This document shows, in pieces, positions 16,549 through 22,790 of a stretch of 26,244 bases of DNA. Numbering within the stretch: position 1 is the stretch's first letter; each line of letters begins with the position of its first letter. Source of the stretch: JBFLVN01 sp040758475 (GTDB lineage Bacteria > JAGRBM01). The translations under genes and the position numbers were made by a program. The notes below the pieces were generated by a model. It ran no database searches and was not told where the DNA came from. It worked only from the letters and a program-made list of their open reading frames with translations. Location: assembly GCA_040758475.1 (NCBI GenBank), contig JBFLVN010000014.1, positions 1-26,244 on the forward strand. Reading direction: 5' to 3'.

Positions 16549-16938
16549 ATGGACGTAGCTTTCTGTCTCGCGTTTCTCCGCCCGGCGCCCCAGTACTTCG
16601 GATGCCTGGACCCCGGAACCATCGCCAGTGAATTCGGCGGCGATCCCCGCGCCGCTTACGAGAAAATCCGATGGCACGACCCCCGCCCCAAGCCCACGTG
16701 GGAGGAAATCGAGGCCGCGTGGCCGGAGGCCCAAAAGCAGATCGAGGCTGAGGGGAAAAAAGAACGGCTCGCCGCGACGGACGGGGGCATGATGCGCCTC
16801 TCCGAAGACCTGGTGGACGCCCTCCTCCGCAAAGGGGTGATCGCGGAAACCGACCTGCCCACCGAGGCGGTGGCGAAGTTGCAAGAGCGGAGAACGTTGA
16901 GGGAAGGAATATCCTCGAAGCCCTCGCGGCAACCCTGA
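16549..16938 (+). CDS. Putative tail fibre assembly / XkdW-like protein
   Basis: 129 residues, ATG 3 bp after the fibre stop, with GGTGGGG upstream. The N-terminus (DVAFCLAFLRPAPQYFGCLD) is hydrophobic. Then follow YEKIRWHDPRPKPTWEEIEA and AWPEAQKQIEAEGKKERLA, a 'P-PTWEEIEAAWPE' pattern that is common in small proteins encoded directly after phage fibre genes (XkdW and fibre chaperones). The C-terminal half is helical (MRLSEDLVDALLRKGVIAET). A chaperone role for the fibre is inference from this position. It is the last structural gene before the hairpin at 16983-17010. Confidence 0.55.
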   Translation: MDVAFCLAFLRPAPQYFGCLDPGTIASEFGGDPRAAYEKIRWHDPRPKPTWEEIEAAWPEAQKQIEAEGKKERLAATDGGMMRLSEDLVDALLRKGVIAETDLPTEAVAKLQERRTLREGISSKPSRQP

Positions 16939-16964
16939 GTCCTGCCCTTCCCCCCTCCCCCCGG

Positions 16965-17019
16965 TCGTAGTCAGACTTTCGGGAGCGGCCCTTTGCGGGC
17001 GGGGCCGCTCGTAGTCAGA
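16965..17019 (+). repeat. Hairpin flanked by 11-bp direct repeats
   Basis: TCGTAGTCAGA occurs at 16965-16975 and again at 17009-17019. Between them is a perfect 9-bp hairpin, GAGCGGCCC (16983-16991) with GGGCCGCTC (17002-17010). The hairpin sits between the last fibre gene and the lysis genes and is followed by AATTTT. It may act as a weak or processive terminator or an RNA processing site. The first ten bases of the repeat also occur at 293-302 inside the protease gene. Confidence 0.55.
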
Positions 17020-17027
17020 ATTTTCCC

Positions 17028-17231
17028 ATGGATGGCACCCTGCCAGAACTTTTCTTCCGGCTTCTCTACTGGGCGTTCCTGGCGTTCGCCGTCCCGGTCG
17101 CGGGGGCCTGTCTCCTTCCCCTTCTCGCCGTCGTCCTCTTCTTCCTCTGCCTTGCGGCCCTCCTCTTCATCGCCTGCCAGATCGGGCAGGACCTCGCGGC
17201 CTGGCGCCGCGCCCGGAGGAACTCCCGGTGA
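17028..17231 (+). CDS. Small two-TM membrane protein in lysis cassette
   Basis: 67 residues. Two hydrophobic segments, about residues 8-28 (FFRLLYWAFLAFAVPVAGAC) and 29-50 (LLPLLAVVLFFLCLAALLFI), are followed by a basic tail (AWRRARRNSR). No ribosome binding site is obvious before ATG 17028. Its stop overlaps the GTG of the spanin-like gene, so the two are translationally coupled. It could be an antiholin, a second holin or an accessory lysis protein; topology and position suggest this but no family motif does. Confidence 0.6.
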   Translation: MDGTLPELFFRLLYWAFLAFAVPVAGACLLPLLAVVLFFLCLAALLFIACQIGQDLAAWRRARRNSR

Positions 17232-17578
17232 GCGCTCCCGAAGGCGGCCTTTTCAACTTCAACTTCCGCGGCGCCAAGGCCGGGACGGGGTTCCTCGCCG
17301 GTGCCCTCGTGAGCCTCCTGTTCTGCCTGGGGGCCTACATCGCCCGGGAAAACATCATCAACCCCGCCAGCGCCGCCCAGGTGGAGGAAATCCAGCGCCG
17401 CGTGGGCCAACTCGAAGAGAAGACGCCGGCCCTGGGCGATTTGAAGAAGGAAATGGAGGAGTTGAGCCGGCAGATCCGCGAACATGGCGACCTCCTGCGC
17501 GAGACCCAGCAAGACCTCCGGGACCTCCGGCGCGAAACTCAACAGGAAATCCGGGACCTCCGGCGGGAGCGGCGCTGA
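17228..17578 (+). CDS. Spanin-like membrane coiled-coil protein
   Basis: 116 residues with a GTG start in a GTGA overlap. One N-terminal membrane segment (about residues 19-39, TGFLAGALVSLLFCLGAYIA) is followed by a long charged coiled coil to the C-terminus. The end contains two 11-residue direct repeats (RETQQ-x2-RDLR) encoded at 17498-17530 and 17531-17563. A single inner-membrane anchor with a periplasmic coiled coil is the design of i-spanins (Rz), which disrupt the outer membrane at lysis. I did not find an embedded or overlapping o-spanin lipoprotein, so a non-spanin role is possible. Confidence 0.6.
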   Translation: MSAPEGGLFNFNFRGAKAGTGFLAGALVSLLFCLGAYIARENIINPASAAQVEEIQRRVGQLEEKTPALGDLKKEMEELSRQIREHGDLLRETQQDLRDLRRETQQEIRDLRRERR

Positions 17579-18096
17579 TGGGGGACCGGTTGGGTGAACT
17601 CTCCCCCTGTATGCAGGGCTACGTGACCCTGGTGCGAAACGACCTGGCCCGGATGGGGATCGATACGGAGATTCTCTACACGGGGCGCGACCGGGGGGAA
17701 TTCGGACTCACGATGGTAAACGGCGCCACGAAGGCCAAAAGTTTTGGCGATTCGTTCCATTCCCAGAAGCCGCTCACGGCGCCGCCGGCGGAAGAAGGGC
17801 TTTACAAGGCGCTCGCCTTTGACCTGGGGATTCCGCAGACCCGGAGCGCCGTCACGGGTGCCGTCAGGCGCTACAACTGGGAAGATCCCCGCTACAAGGT
17901 TTTCGGCCAGGTGGCCGGTAAATACGGCCTGACTTGGGGCGGGCGGTTCAAATCAATTTGCGATATGGGGCACATCCAGGGGCCAAGGATCGCCAGGCCC
18001 GGCCCGGAACATTGGGCCATGACCCCCGAACAACTCGACGCCTGGTGCCGGAAGGAAATCGAAGAAAACAGGCGGCTATTGGCGCTCGCTTCTTAA
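17578..18096 (+). CDS. Endolysin, M15-family (VanY/L-Ala-D-Glu type) peptidase
   Basis: 172 residues, TGATG overlap with the preceding gene. It has the zinc-binding pattern of M15 peptidases: H61 in SFGDSFHSQ, D82 in KALAFDLGI, and H132 in LTWGGRFKSICDMGHIQG, where WGG...H is the M15C signature. These cleave peptide cross-links or stems of peptidoglycan. Between H61 and the KALAFD strand there is an insert (PLTAPPAEEGLY), making this spacing longer than the usual SxHxxGxAxD. It lacks a signal peptide, so the holin (18475) should release it. Confidence 0.8.
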   Translation: MGDRLGELSPCMQGYVTLVRNDLARMGIDTEILYTGRDRGEFGLTMVNGATKAKSFGDSFHSQKPLTAPPAEEGLYKALAFDLGIPQTRSAVTGAVRRYNWEDPRYKVFGQVAGKYGLTWGGRFKSICDMGHIQGPRIARPGPEHWAMTPEQLDAWCRKEIEENRRLLALAS

Positions 18097-18123
18097 AAGG
18101 CAAGAGAAAAAAGGAGAATTCCC

Positions 18124-18369
18124 ATGCGTTTAAAAATGTGTATTGAGTCCGTCAACCGCCGTGCCGATCAGGACGGCCAAATCAGCGCCGAAGAGATTTC
18201 GGCCCGCGCGGTCTATGGCCAAGAGGGTTCCGTGAACGCCCAGTGGTCCAAATGGACGCCGGCGGGTCACCTTCAATTCACGGTGAGCAATCCGGAAGCC
18301 TTCGGGAAGATTCTGCCGGGACAGTTCTACTTCGTGGATCTCGTTCCGACCGACAAGGACGGAATCTAA
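18124..18369 (+). CDS. Small conserved phage protein, unknown function
   Basis: 81 residues, strong AAGGAG upstream of ATG. The C-terminal half (LQFTVSNPEAFGKILPGQFY, then FVDLVPTDK) has a pattern I associate with small phage proteins found near lysis genes, but no function is known. It is beta-rich and soluble. The gene ends 15 bp before the tRNA gene. Confidence 0.7.
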   Translation: MRLKMCIESVNRRADQDGQISAEEISARAVYGQEGSVNAQWSKWTPAGHLQFTVSNPEAFGKILPGQFYFVDLVPTDKDGI

Positions 18370-18384
18370 GAATTCGTTTTCGGT

Positions 18385-18460
18385 GGCAGGGTGGAGCAGT
18401 TGGTAGCTCGTTTGGCTCATAACCAAAAGGCCGGCGGTTCGAGTCCGTCCCCTGCCCCCA
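18385..18460 (+). tRNA. tRNA with CAT anticodon (Met, or Ile2 if lysidine-modified)
   Basis: A 76-nt cloverleaf: acceptor GGCAGGG/CCCTGCC (7 bp), D stem GAGC/GCTC, anticodon stem TTTGG/CCAAA with loop CTCATAA, a 5-nt variable loop, T stem GGCGG/CCGTC with TTCGAGT, then C73 and encoded CCA. The pair G1-C72 and the lack of GGG/CCC in the anticodon stem exclude initiator tRNA. Whether it is Met or Ile (CAU read as k2CAU) cannot be told by eye. C73 is odd, since both usually have A73. It lies within the lysis region, 14 bp before the holin ATG, and must be processed from the late transcript. Confidence 0.92.
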
Positions 18461-18474
18461 ATTAGGAGACTCCC

Positions 18475-18849
18475 ATGCTTATCGGAACGGTTTTGACCTC
18501 GTTACTTCCCGCCTTTTCGGATGGCCTCCGGAACATCGTGGCCAAGCTCACGGGGAGCGCCGGGGCCAAGCCCCAGAACGTGCGGGAAGCGATCGAGCTG
18601 ATGGCGGCCGAAACCCAGAAGGCCCAGGCCCTCGCGGCCCTGGACAAGGCGGACAACGTGTCCCTCTGGGTGGCCAACATCCGGGCCCTCCAGCGCCCGG
18701 CCGCCGTGCTCCTGATCACGATCGCCTGGATCTACGCCCTCGCGTCCGGGAACGCCCCCTTGGCGGAACTCACCACGGACCTCGAAAGCGCCGTGGTCTT
18801 CTACCTCTTCGGGGAGCGCTCCTTGCTCCATCTGCGGCGGAAGGCTTGA
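18475..18849 (+). CDS. Holin (3-TM, gene-transfer-release type)
   Basis: 124 residues, downstream of TTAGGAGA. The N-terminus (LIGTVLTSLLPAFSDGLRNI) is amphipathic. A helical polar part (VREAIELMAAETQKAQALAA) and a segment with NIRALQRPAAVLLITIAWIY follow. The pattern 'polar Ala/Glu helix, then W/RP..., then TM segments' resembles the Holin_3TM family of gene transfer agents and phages. The end (FYLFGERSLLHLRRKA) is basic. It would permeabilise the inner membrane to release the endolysin. Confidence 0.75.
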   Translation: MLIGTVLTSLLPAFSDGLRNIVAKLTGSAGAKPQNVREAIELMAAETQKAQALAALDKADNVSLWVANIRALQRPAAVLLITIAWIYALASGNAPLAELTTDLESAVVFYLFGERSLLHLRRKA

Positions 18850-18851
18850 TT

Positions 18852-18872
18852 TTAGAGCCCCGCGCGGCTCTC
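18852..18872 (+). other. Short GC hairpin after the holin gene
   Basis: AGAGCC and GGCTCT form a 6-bp stem with loop CCGCGC directly after the holin stop. It has no T run after it, so it is only a weak terminator candidate. Confidence 0.3.
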
Positions 18873-18903
18873 CTTTGGGCAGCCATCCCATAGGAGAAAG
18901 CCC

Positions 18904-19833
18904 GTGAAGCCCCGATCCCCCCGGAATTCCTTTCTTGCGTCCATCCTGGCCTTTTGCGCCGCTTTCGGCGTGGTCCGTTGCGGTAGCGAGCTTCTTTCCT
19001 TCCTGAGCATGGGGGCCGGCGCCCTGGCCCTTCTCGCCGGCCAGGCGGATCGCATCCAGAGCACCGCTTCCAACGTCTGTTTCGACGAAGGCGACAACTG
19101 CAATGGCGTCCTTGGAGACATTGGCGGGAACGCCGATGACGATACGATCGCCCTGGCCAAAGCGATAATGAATCCCGTGGCTGGCGATCCGACTTTCACG
19201 GTAGGCGCGGACGATCAGGCGTTGGGGTGGTTCAGCAGCGCCCAGGCGGCTTTCGATGACATCGTGGCGGTGGACGGGACGGAAGGGGTGGACCTCCCGG
19301 ATCTGGAAGAAGGCGAAACCGCCTTGATCAATATCCAGACGGACGATCCAACCGGAGACACCGCGGATAATTTCCTGGGATGCACGGGAAAAGTCTATGA
19401 GATCCAGGAAACCTACGTCCGAATCGGCTTCGACGGGGCCGATTACACCTTGGAACAGACCTACCGGCAGGTGGGATACATCGTCTTCGAAGATTGCGTG
19501 CTGACGGGAGATTGGCTGGACGACTCGGATTCCAGCGAGCGGATCACCTTCGTTTCAGGCTCCATCAAATACGACAACAACATCGGGGACGGCTACGAAC
19601 GGGTGAGCGGTTCTTTCCAGGTGAAATTCGACGCGGACATCAACGCGGGGACCGCCGGGTTCTGGGGAACCGGCGCCGGCGGGCAGGATACAACCGTCAC
19701 CGCGACCATCGACGCCCGGCGGGCAGGCGGAGTCACGAGCGGCCAGGGACTTTGCTTCACGGGAACCGCCGTCCCTTGCGTTCCGGCGGCGCTTCTGGTG
19801 CCGTTCGGTCCCGGGGCCTTCCAGCGCAATTAG
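18904..19833 (+). CDS. Predicted exported beta-rich acidic protein, unknown function
   Basis: 309 residues from GTG 18904, with GGAGAAAGCCC before it. Residues 1-25 look like a signal sequence: basic start (MKPRSPR) then LASILAFCAAFGVV. A Cys follows (VVRC) but there is no proper lipobox. A second hydrophobic stretch (LLSFLSMGAGALALLAG) is next. The mature part is acidic, rich in Asp, Gly and Thr, and has several Cys (NVCFDEGDNC, FLGCTG, EDCVLTG, GLCFTG, VPCVP) that suggest disulfides in the periplasm or on the surface. I do not recognise a family. It looks like a lysogenic conversion gene. Its last 4 bp overlap the end of the convergent lipoprotein gene. Confidence 0.65.
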   Translation: MKPRSPRNSFLASILAFCAAFGVVRCGSELLSFLSMGAGALALLAGQADRIQSTASNVCFDEGDNCNGVLGDIGGNADDDTIALAKAIMNPVAGDPTFTVGADDQALGWFSSAQAAFDDIVAVDGTEGVDLPDLEEGETALINIQTDDPTGDTADNFLGCTGKVYEIQETYVRIGFDGADYTLEQTYRQVGYIVFEDCVLTGDWLDDSDSSERITFVSGSIKYDNNIGDGYERVSGSFQVKFDADINAGTAGFWGTGAGGQDTTVTATIDARRAGGVTSGQGLCFTGTAVPCVPAALLVPFGPGAFQRN

Positions 19834-20339
19834 TACGGACAGGACCAATAGGATTCCATCGGCTTTAGCGGCTGGCGGAGAAGTTCGTCAAAATAGTAAT
19901 CCTTGAAACAATCCCATTCGAAGTCGCCTATTTGGAGCATTGGTTCCGTGATCATCAGGCTGTTGATTGTTTTGGTGCCCATCTGCTTTGGGCCGATCTC
20001 TACATATTTCAGGGCCACATGATCCCGCCCGATTTCGCAATGGCCCATTTCGTGATACAGCTTGGCCCGGTTGGCCGCCTTGTTGATGGTAACGGGCCAC
20101 GTATTTTCGTTCATCACGACGTAGCGATGGCCCAATTCAATAATGCATTTCCCATGAATGTTTTTGGGAAGGGTTCGTGTGAAACCCACTTCACTTCGGA
20201 TTCTCCGGCCTAATTGGGCCTCGAAATCTTTGATAAAGGTATCCGTTTCTTCAGGGACGGCGTGGAAGTCCTCCGGCACTTCGGAGCACGCCGAACACCC
20301 CATCAGAGCCACGAGTAAAGCAAAGGCAATCCGGCGCAT
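19830..20339 (-). CDS. Exported lipoprotein with HExxH (zincin-like metalloprotease)
   Basis: 169 residues from ATG 20339, which has GGGGAGG at good spacing; a TTG 18 bases upstream is not preferred. The N-terminus (MRRIAFALLVALMGC) is a lipoprotein signal with lipobox LMGC and Cys15. H96, E97 and H100 (YHEMGHCEIGRDH) form an HExxH zinc site, with H107 as likely third ligand. Such lipoprotein zincins with HE(L/M)GHC are known from several Gram-negative groups as putative metallopeptidases. It would act on envelope or extracellular substrates, perhaps for cell-surface change in a lysogen. The DNA is more AT-rich than the tail genes, so it was probably acquired separately. It is the last gene of the minus-strand operon. 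Confidence 0.72.
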   Translation of the reverse strand: MRRIAFALLVALMGCSACSEVPEDFHAVPEETDTFIKDFEAQLGRRIRSEVGFTRTLPKNIHGKCIIELGHRYVVMNENTWPVTINKAANRAKLYHEMGHCEIGRDHVALKYVEIGPKQMGTKTINSLMITEPMLQIGDFEWDCFKDYYFDELLRQPLKPMESYWSCPY

Positions 20340-20344
20340 GGCTT

Positions 20345-20437
20345 TCAACCTCCCCAAATAACTCTTGAGATCGCCAACAACGATAGGGCTATGGCCAGAA
20401 TTGCGAGGGTTGTAACAACATTGTCCCGTCTGCCCAT
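20345..20437 (-). CDS. 30-residue single-pass membrane peptide
   Basis: ATG 20437 to TGA 20345. The peptide starts with MGRRDNVV, then the hydrophobic segment TTLAILAIALSLLAI and a tail SRVIWGG, a basic-then-hydrophobic design with positive residues inside. It begins 9 bases after the XRE gene stop, with an AGGA upstream, and its last codons contain the GGGGAGG that serves the lipoprotein gene. So it fills the gap in the operon exactly. No homologue is recalled and its function is unknown. A chance ORF remains possible at this length. Confidence 0.55.
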   Translation of the reverse strand: MGRRDNVVTTLAILAIALSLLAISRVIWGG

Positions 20438-20446
20438 TGGTAAATC

Positions 20447-20815
20447 CTATCTCTTCACGAGTTTGGCCAGGGCCAGGAAGTGTTCCTTGTCCGGGAAGTG
20501 CTTGCCGTTCTTCCAGTAGGAGATCATCGATTGATGGACACCCAGTTTATTCGCCAATTCCATTTGGGTGAGGCCAGTCAGTTCGATCGCCAGGGCCACG
20601 GTCTTGGGGTCCATGGCTTCCTCGATCAGGGCGGCCACGTCGCGCTTTTGCTTTCGTTTGCCGGGAGCCTTCATGCGGACCAAAGCCCTTTTCGTCCAGG
20701 TGAGCGGATCCCGCGAGACGGCGATGACGCCGCTCTTGGAGATGGCCGGCCCGCCGGGACGAAGGGATACGATAGCCAATTCCCCGCCGGTGTCACGGGA
20801 CCTGGGCTTGTTCAT
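20447..20815 (-). CDS. XRE-family HTH transcription regulator
   Basis: 122 residues from ATG 20815, in an ATGA overlap with the upstream gene; GTG 20827 is a less likely start. The N-terminal ~60 residues are basic and not recognised. Residues 80-103 hold a clear XRE helix-turn-helix (LTQMELANKLGVHQSMISYW), followed by KNGKHFPDKEHFLALAKLVK. It is made from the operon whose promoter carries the palindrome ATGAGTTWAACTCAT, so it could be the repressor of that shared operator, but nothing in the sequence proves this. An antitoxin-like role (HigA type) is an alternative. Confidence 0.82.
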   Translation of the reverse strand: MNKPRSRDTGGELAIVSLRPGGPAISKSGVIAVSRDPLTWTKRALVRMKAPGKRKQKRDVAALIEEAMDPKTVALAIELTGLTQMELANKLGVHQSMISYWKNGKHFPDKEHFLALAKLVKR

Positions 20816-21171
20816 AATCGAAGGCACTCCCCTTCAAAACGGATGGCCAGGTCCCTGGCCTCGTAATCCAGGAAAAGAGCCACCCCGCACAGGATTCCGG
20901 CCGCTTCCTTTTCGCCCGGCCGGGCATCGCGGATGAGTTCTCCGGCCGCCGGATCGGCCCGCAACTCATCCCAGAATTGCGCGGAGATATAAGCCCGTCC
21001 GGGGTTTCCCGGATGGCTTTCGAGGTATTTGTTTAATGCCCGTTGAAAACGGATCACAGGGGAATCCGAACCTTCCGGGGTAGGTCTTGGCGGGGGTTTC
21101 TCCCGCCGATCCACCAAGGGGCTCAACATGTTGCCCAGTTTCAAGTAATCGATTTTGGCTGTTTTACCCAT
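20812..21171 (-). CDS. Conserved hypothetical protein upstream of XRE gene
   Basis: 119 residues from ATG 21171 (MGKTAKIDYLKLGNMLSPL), which has GGGGAG just upstream and lies 16 bases after the previous stop. A TTG further upstream would overlap that gene. The middle is Pro-rich (REKPPPRPTPEG), the rest helical with an acidic end. The C-terminal ATGA links it to the XRE gene. I recognise no motif. It could be a partner of the regulator. Confidence 0.62.
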   Translation of the reverse strand: MGKTAKIDYLKLGNMLSPLVDRREKPPPRPTPEGSDSPVIRFQRALNKYLESHPGNPGRAYISAQFWDELRADPAAGELIRDARPGEKEAAGILCGVALFLDYEARDLAIRFEGECLRL

Positions 21172-21187
21172 GGGCTCCCCTAATAGA

Positions 21188-21835
21188 CTATCCGTTGGAT
21201 TGCTTTGCTTCAATCTCTTCCTTCCCGTATTCCTTCACGAGCACTTCCAGGATTTCCCGGGCCACGTGGGGGTCCACGTTCAGGCGGTGGAACTCGACCT
21301 TTCCGCAGGAATAACGGATTTCGGCCCAATAGCGGTCCTGGGCGCGGATGAAGAAGCGGTCCGGCCGGTCGCCGGAAAACTTTTCGAGCCTGGCCCCCGC
21401 GATGTCCGCGAGGTCCTGGAGGGTTTCGGCCTGGGTGAGGGCCGCGTCCCGCGTATCCCGGTAGAGGCGAAGGGCTTCGGGCATCCACTTCCGGTACTCC
21501 GGAAGGAGCCGCCGCTGGATTTCCTTGGCGATAACGGCGGGACCCCGGGCGAGGGCCACGGTGATTTTGAGCCAGTCCTTTTCCCTCGTGGGCCGGGGAT
21601 CGATCCGCTGGCCCTGGCCGTTCCCCTTGGGCTGCCAGTAGCGGGGCCAGAGGGCCGAAATCTCCACCCGGCCCCGGGAAGAAGGGGGCCACGAGGCCTC
21701 GTGGACGAAGAGTTCGTCCCGCTCCGGGCCGCGAAGCGTGGCGCCGTGGGCGTAGTCCTCCCGGATTTCGGCCCGCCACCCTTCCCCCAATTCCGGAGCG
21801 AGGGCCCTGGTAAGCTCGTGAACGGGGGCGGTCAT
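21188..21835 (-). CDS. Hypothetical protein, 215 residues
   Basis: ATG 21835 in an ATGA overlap with the upstream gene; the frame extends further upstream but only by overlapping that gene. The sequence starts MTAPVHELTRALAPELGEGW, has a basic, aromatic middle (WPRYWQPKGNGQ) and a helical stretch with EIQRRLLPEYRKWMPEALRL. The C-terminal part (RYWAEIRYSCGKVEFHRLNV, then VAREILEVLVKEY) is alpha/beta. No catalytic motif is seen. It is encoded in the middle of the accessory operon. Confidence 0.65.
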   Translation of the reverse strand: MTAPVHELTRALAPELGEGWRAEIREDYAHGATLRGPERDELFVHEASWPPSSRGRVEISALWPRYWQPKGNGQGQRIDPRPTREKDWLKITVALARGPAVIAKEIQRRLLPEYRKWMPEALRLYRDTRDAALTQAETLQDLADIAGARLEKFSGDRPDRFFIRAQDRYWAEIRYSCGKVEFHRLNVDPHVAREILEVLVKEYGKEEIEAKQSNG

Positions 21836-22239
21836 TTCCGGTTCCCCTTCTGCTTGCTTGGGAGCGGCGCGGGATTGGTCCGCTTGTAGGTCATCAGGTA
21901 GGTTACTTCCGTCAGGCAATCCCCGCAGTAGTAATGAGAATCGCACTGGCGGCCAATCTGGCCCGTGTTGCAATTGACGTGATGGGGAAGCGAGACGTTT
22001 TCCCCCTTGCAGAAGGGGCACTTGTAGAGGTCCTCCGGTCCGTTGTCCTCCCGGTCGATTTTTTCCCGGAGAAACCGCGCCATGGCCGCGCAGTCCGCGA
22101 GGACCTTTTCCGCCTTTTCGAGGTCCACGTCCAGTTTCGCCTTGCTTTGGAGTTCGGCGTGGTCCTCTTCGCAAAGAAGGATAATGTTCTGGAGGGTGTC
22201 CAGTTGTTCGCGGGTAAATTCGATGGGGATAGGTTGCAT
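21832..22239 (-). CDS. Small zinc-ribbon protein
   Basis: 135 residues from ATG 22239, where AAGGAG lies 7 bases upstream; an earlier in-frame start would overlap the next gene. The first half is a charged helical part (EDHAELQSKAKLDVDLEKAE). The second half has the Cys/His pairs of a zinc ribbon: CPFC, then HHVNC, then C..HYYCGDC. It could bind nucleic acid or protein in the phage early programme; no more specific function can be read. Confidence 0.68.
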   Translation of the reverse strand: MQPIPIEFTREQLDTLQNIILLCEEDHAELQSKAKLDVDLEKAEKVLADCAAMARFLREKIDREDNGPEDLYKCPFCKGENVSLPHHVNCNTGQIGRQCDSHYYCGDCLTEVTYLMTYKRTNPAPLPSKQKGNRK

Positions 22240-22243
22240 GGGT

Positions 22244-22618
22244 TTACTCCTTGTTTTCAAAGTGAGCCCGGCATTCCGGGCAGCGCTCGTTCTCGTTTTC
22301 CGTCGCTTCGCAGTTGTCGTGGTCCACGATCACCACGTCCACTTGGGGCGGGCACTCCGTCACTTCGGCCACCCCGCCGGAGACTTCCACCTTGACCCGG
22401 AAGCTCGGGAGTTCGTCCGGGAACGATTCGGCTTCGTCGCCAAAGTGGACGCGGGCCGCTTCGAGGGCCTTCCCGAAGTCCAGTTCTTGCGCGTGGGCGA
22501 AGTGCATCATGTTGGCCAGCGCGTCGGTGAGGTTCGTTAGGGCGTCGTTGTGGGGGGTGTCGGGGGTGCCGTTCGTGACGGCCCTCTCTCCCCATTCGGC
22601 TCTCTTCTGGTTATCCAT
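22244..22618 (-). CDS. Conserved phage/plasmid hypothetical protein
   Basis: 124 residues, ATG preceded by AAGGAG. The sequence has a central helical part (MMHFAHAQELDFGKALEAAR, then VHFGDEAESFP), a beta hairpin (KVEVSGGVAEVTECPPQVDV), the phrase VVIVDHDNCEAT, and an end with CPEC. I recall similar proteins beside mobile-element accessory genes, but their function is unknown. It is the first protein gene of the operon, 25 bases after the 3' end of the class II tRNA. Confidence 0.68.
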   Translation of the reverse strand: MDNQKRAEWGERAVTNGTPDTPHNDALTNLTDALANMMHFAHAQELDFGKALEAARVHFGDEAESFPDELPSFRVKVEVSGGVAEVTECPPQVDVVIVDHDNCEATENENERCPECRAHFENKE

Positions 22619-22642
22619 CGGCTTTTCTCCTTTTGGAAAACT

Positions 22643-22732
22643 TGGAGGAGGGTGCGGGATTTGAACCCGCGCGGGCTGTTACCCCCGTAGGGCTTATAAG
22701 GCCCCTGCCTTCGACCGCTCGGCCAACCCTCC
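22643..22732 (-). tRNA. Class II (long variable arm) serine-like tRNA with TAT anticodon
   Basis: A 90-nt cloverleaf on the minus strand: acceptor GGAGGGT/ACCCTCC (7 bp), D arm GCC-GAGCGGTCGAA-GGC, anticodon stem GGGGC/GCCCT with loop CTTATAA, long variable arm with CGGG/CCCG, T stem GCGGG/CCCGC with TTCAAAT, T73 and encoded CCA. The body resembles bacterial tRNA-Ser. U33 and A37 place the anticodon at 22696-22698, reading UAU. This reads AUA codons. Normal tRNA-Ile is class I, so body and anticodon disagree. SerRS recognises the long arm and not the anticodon, so serine charging is plausible. It is the first gene of the minus operon, about 23 nt after the predicted start. Confidence 0.88.
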
Positions 22733-22761
22733 GTTTTGTTACCGTTCCGTTCATGCTTGCT

Positions 22762-22790
22762 ATTATGAGTTAAACTCATATCAAAGTCAA
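22762..22790 (-). promoter_or_regulatory. Promoter-operator copy 1 (drives tRNA operon)
   Basis: On the minus strand: -35 TTGACT (22785-22790), 17-bp spacer, -10 CATAAT (22762-22767). The palindrome ATGAGTTWAACTCAT covers 22765-22779, spanning spacer and -10. Copies 2 and 3 are almost the same over the full 29 bp. The ArdC-like gene ends within this promoter. Confidence 0.85.

Noticed and set aside
18385..18460. Initiator tRNA-fMet
   Set aside because: G1-C72 is paired and the three G-C pairs at the bottom of the anticodon stem are absent.
21836..22174. N-terminal extension of the 215-residue gene to 22174
   Set aside because: It would lie wholly inside the zinc-ribbon gene; the ATGA overlap at 21832-21835 gives a better start.
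22643..22732. Ochre-suppressor reading of the class II tRNA (UUA in place of UAU)
   Set aside because: It would need a shift of the anticodon by one base, losing U33. The 7-base loop with U33 and A37 gives UAU.
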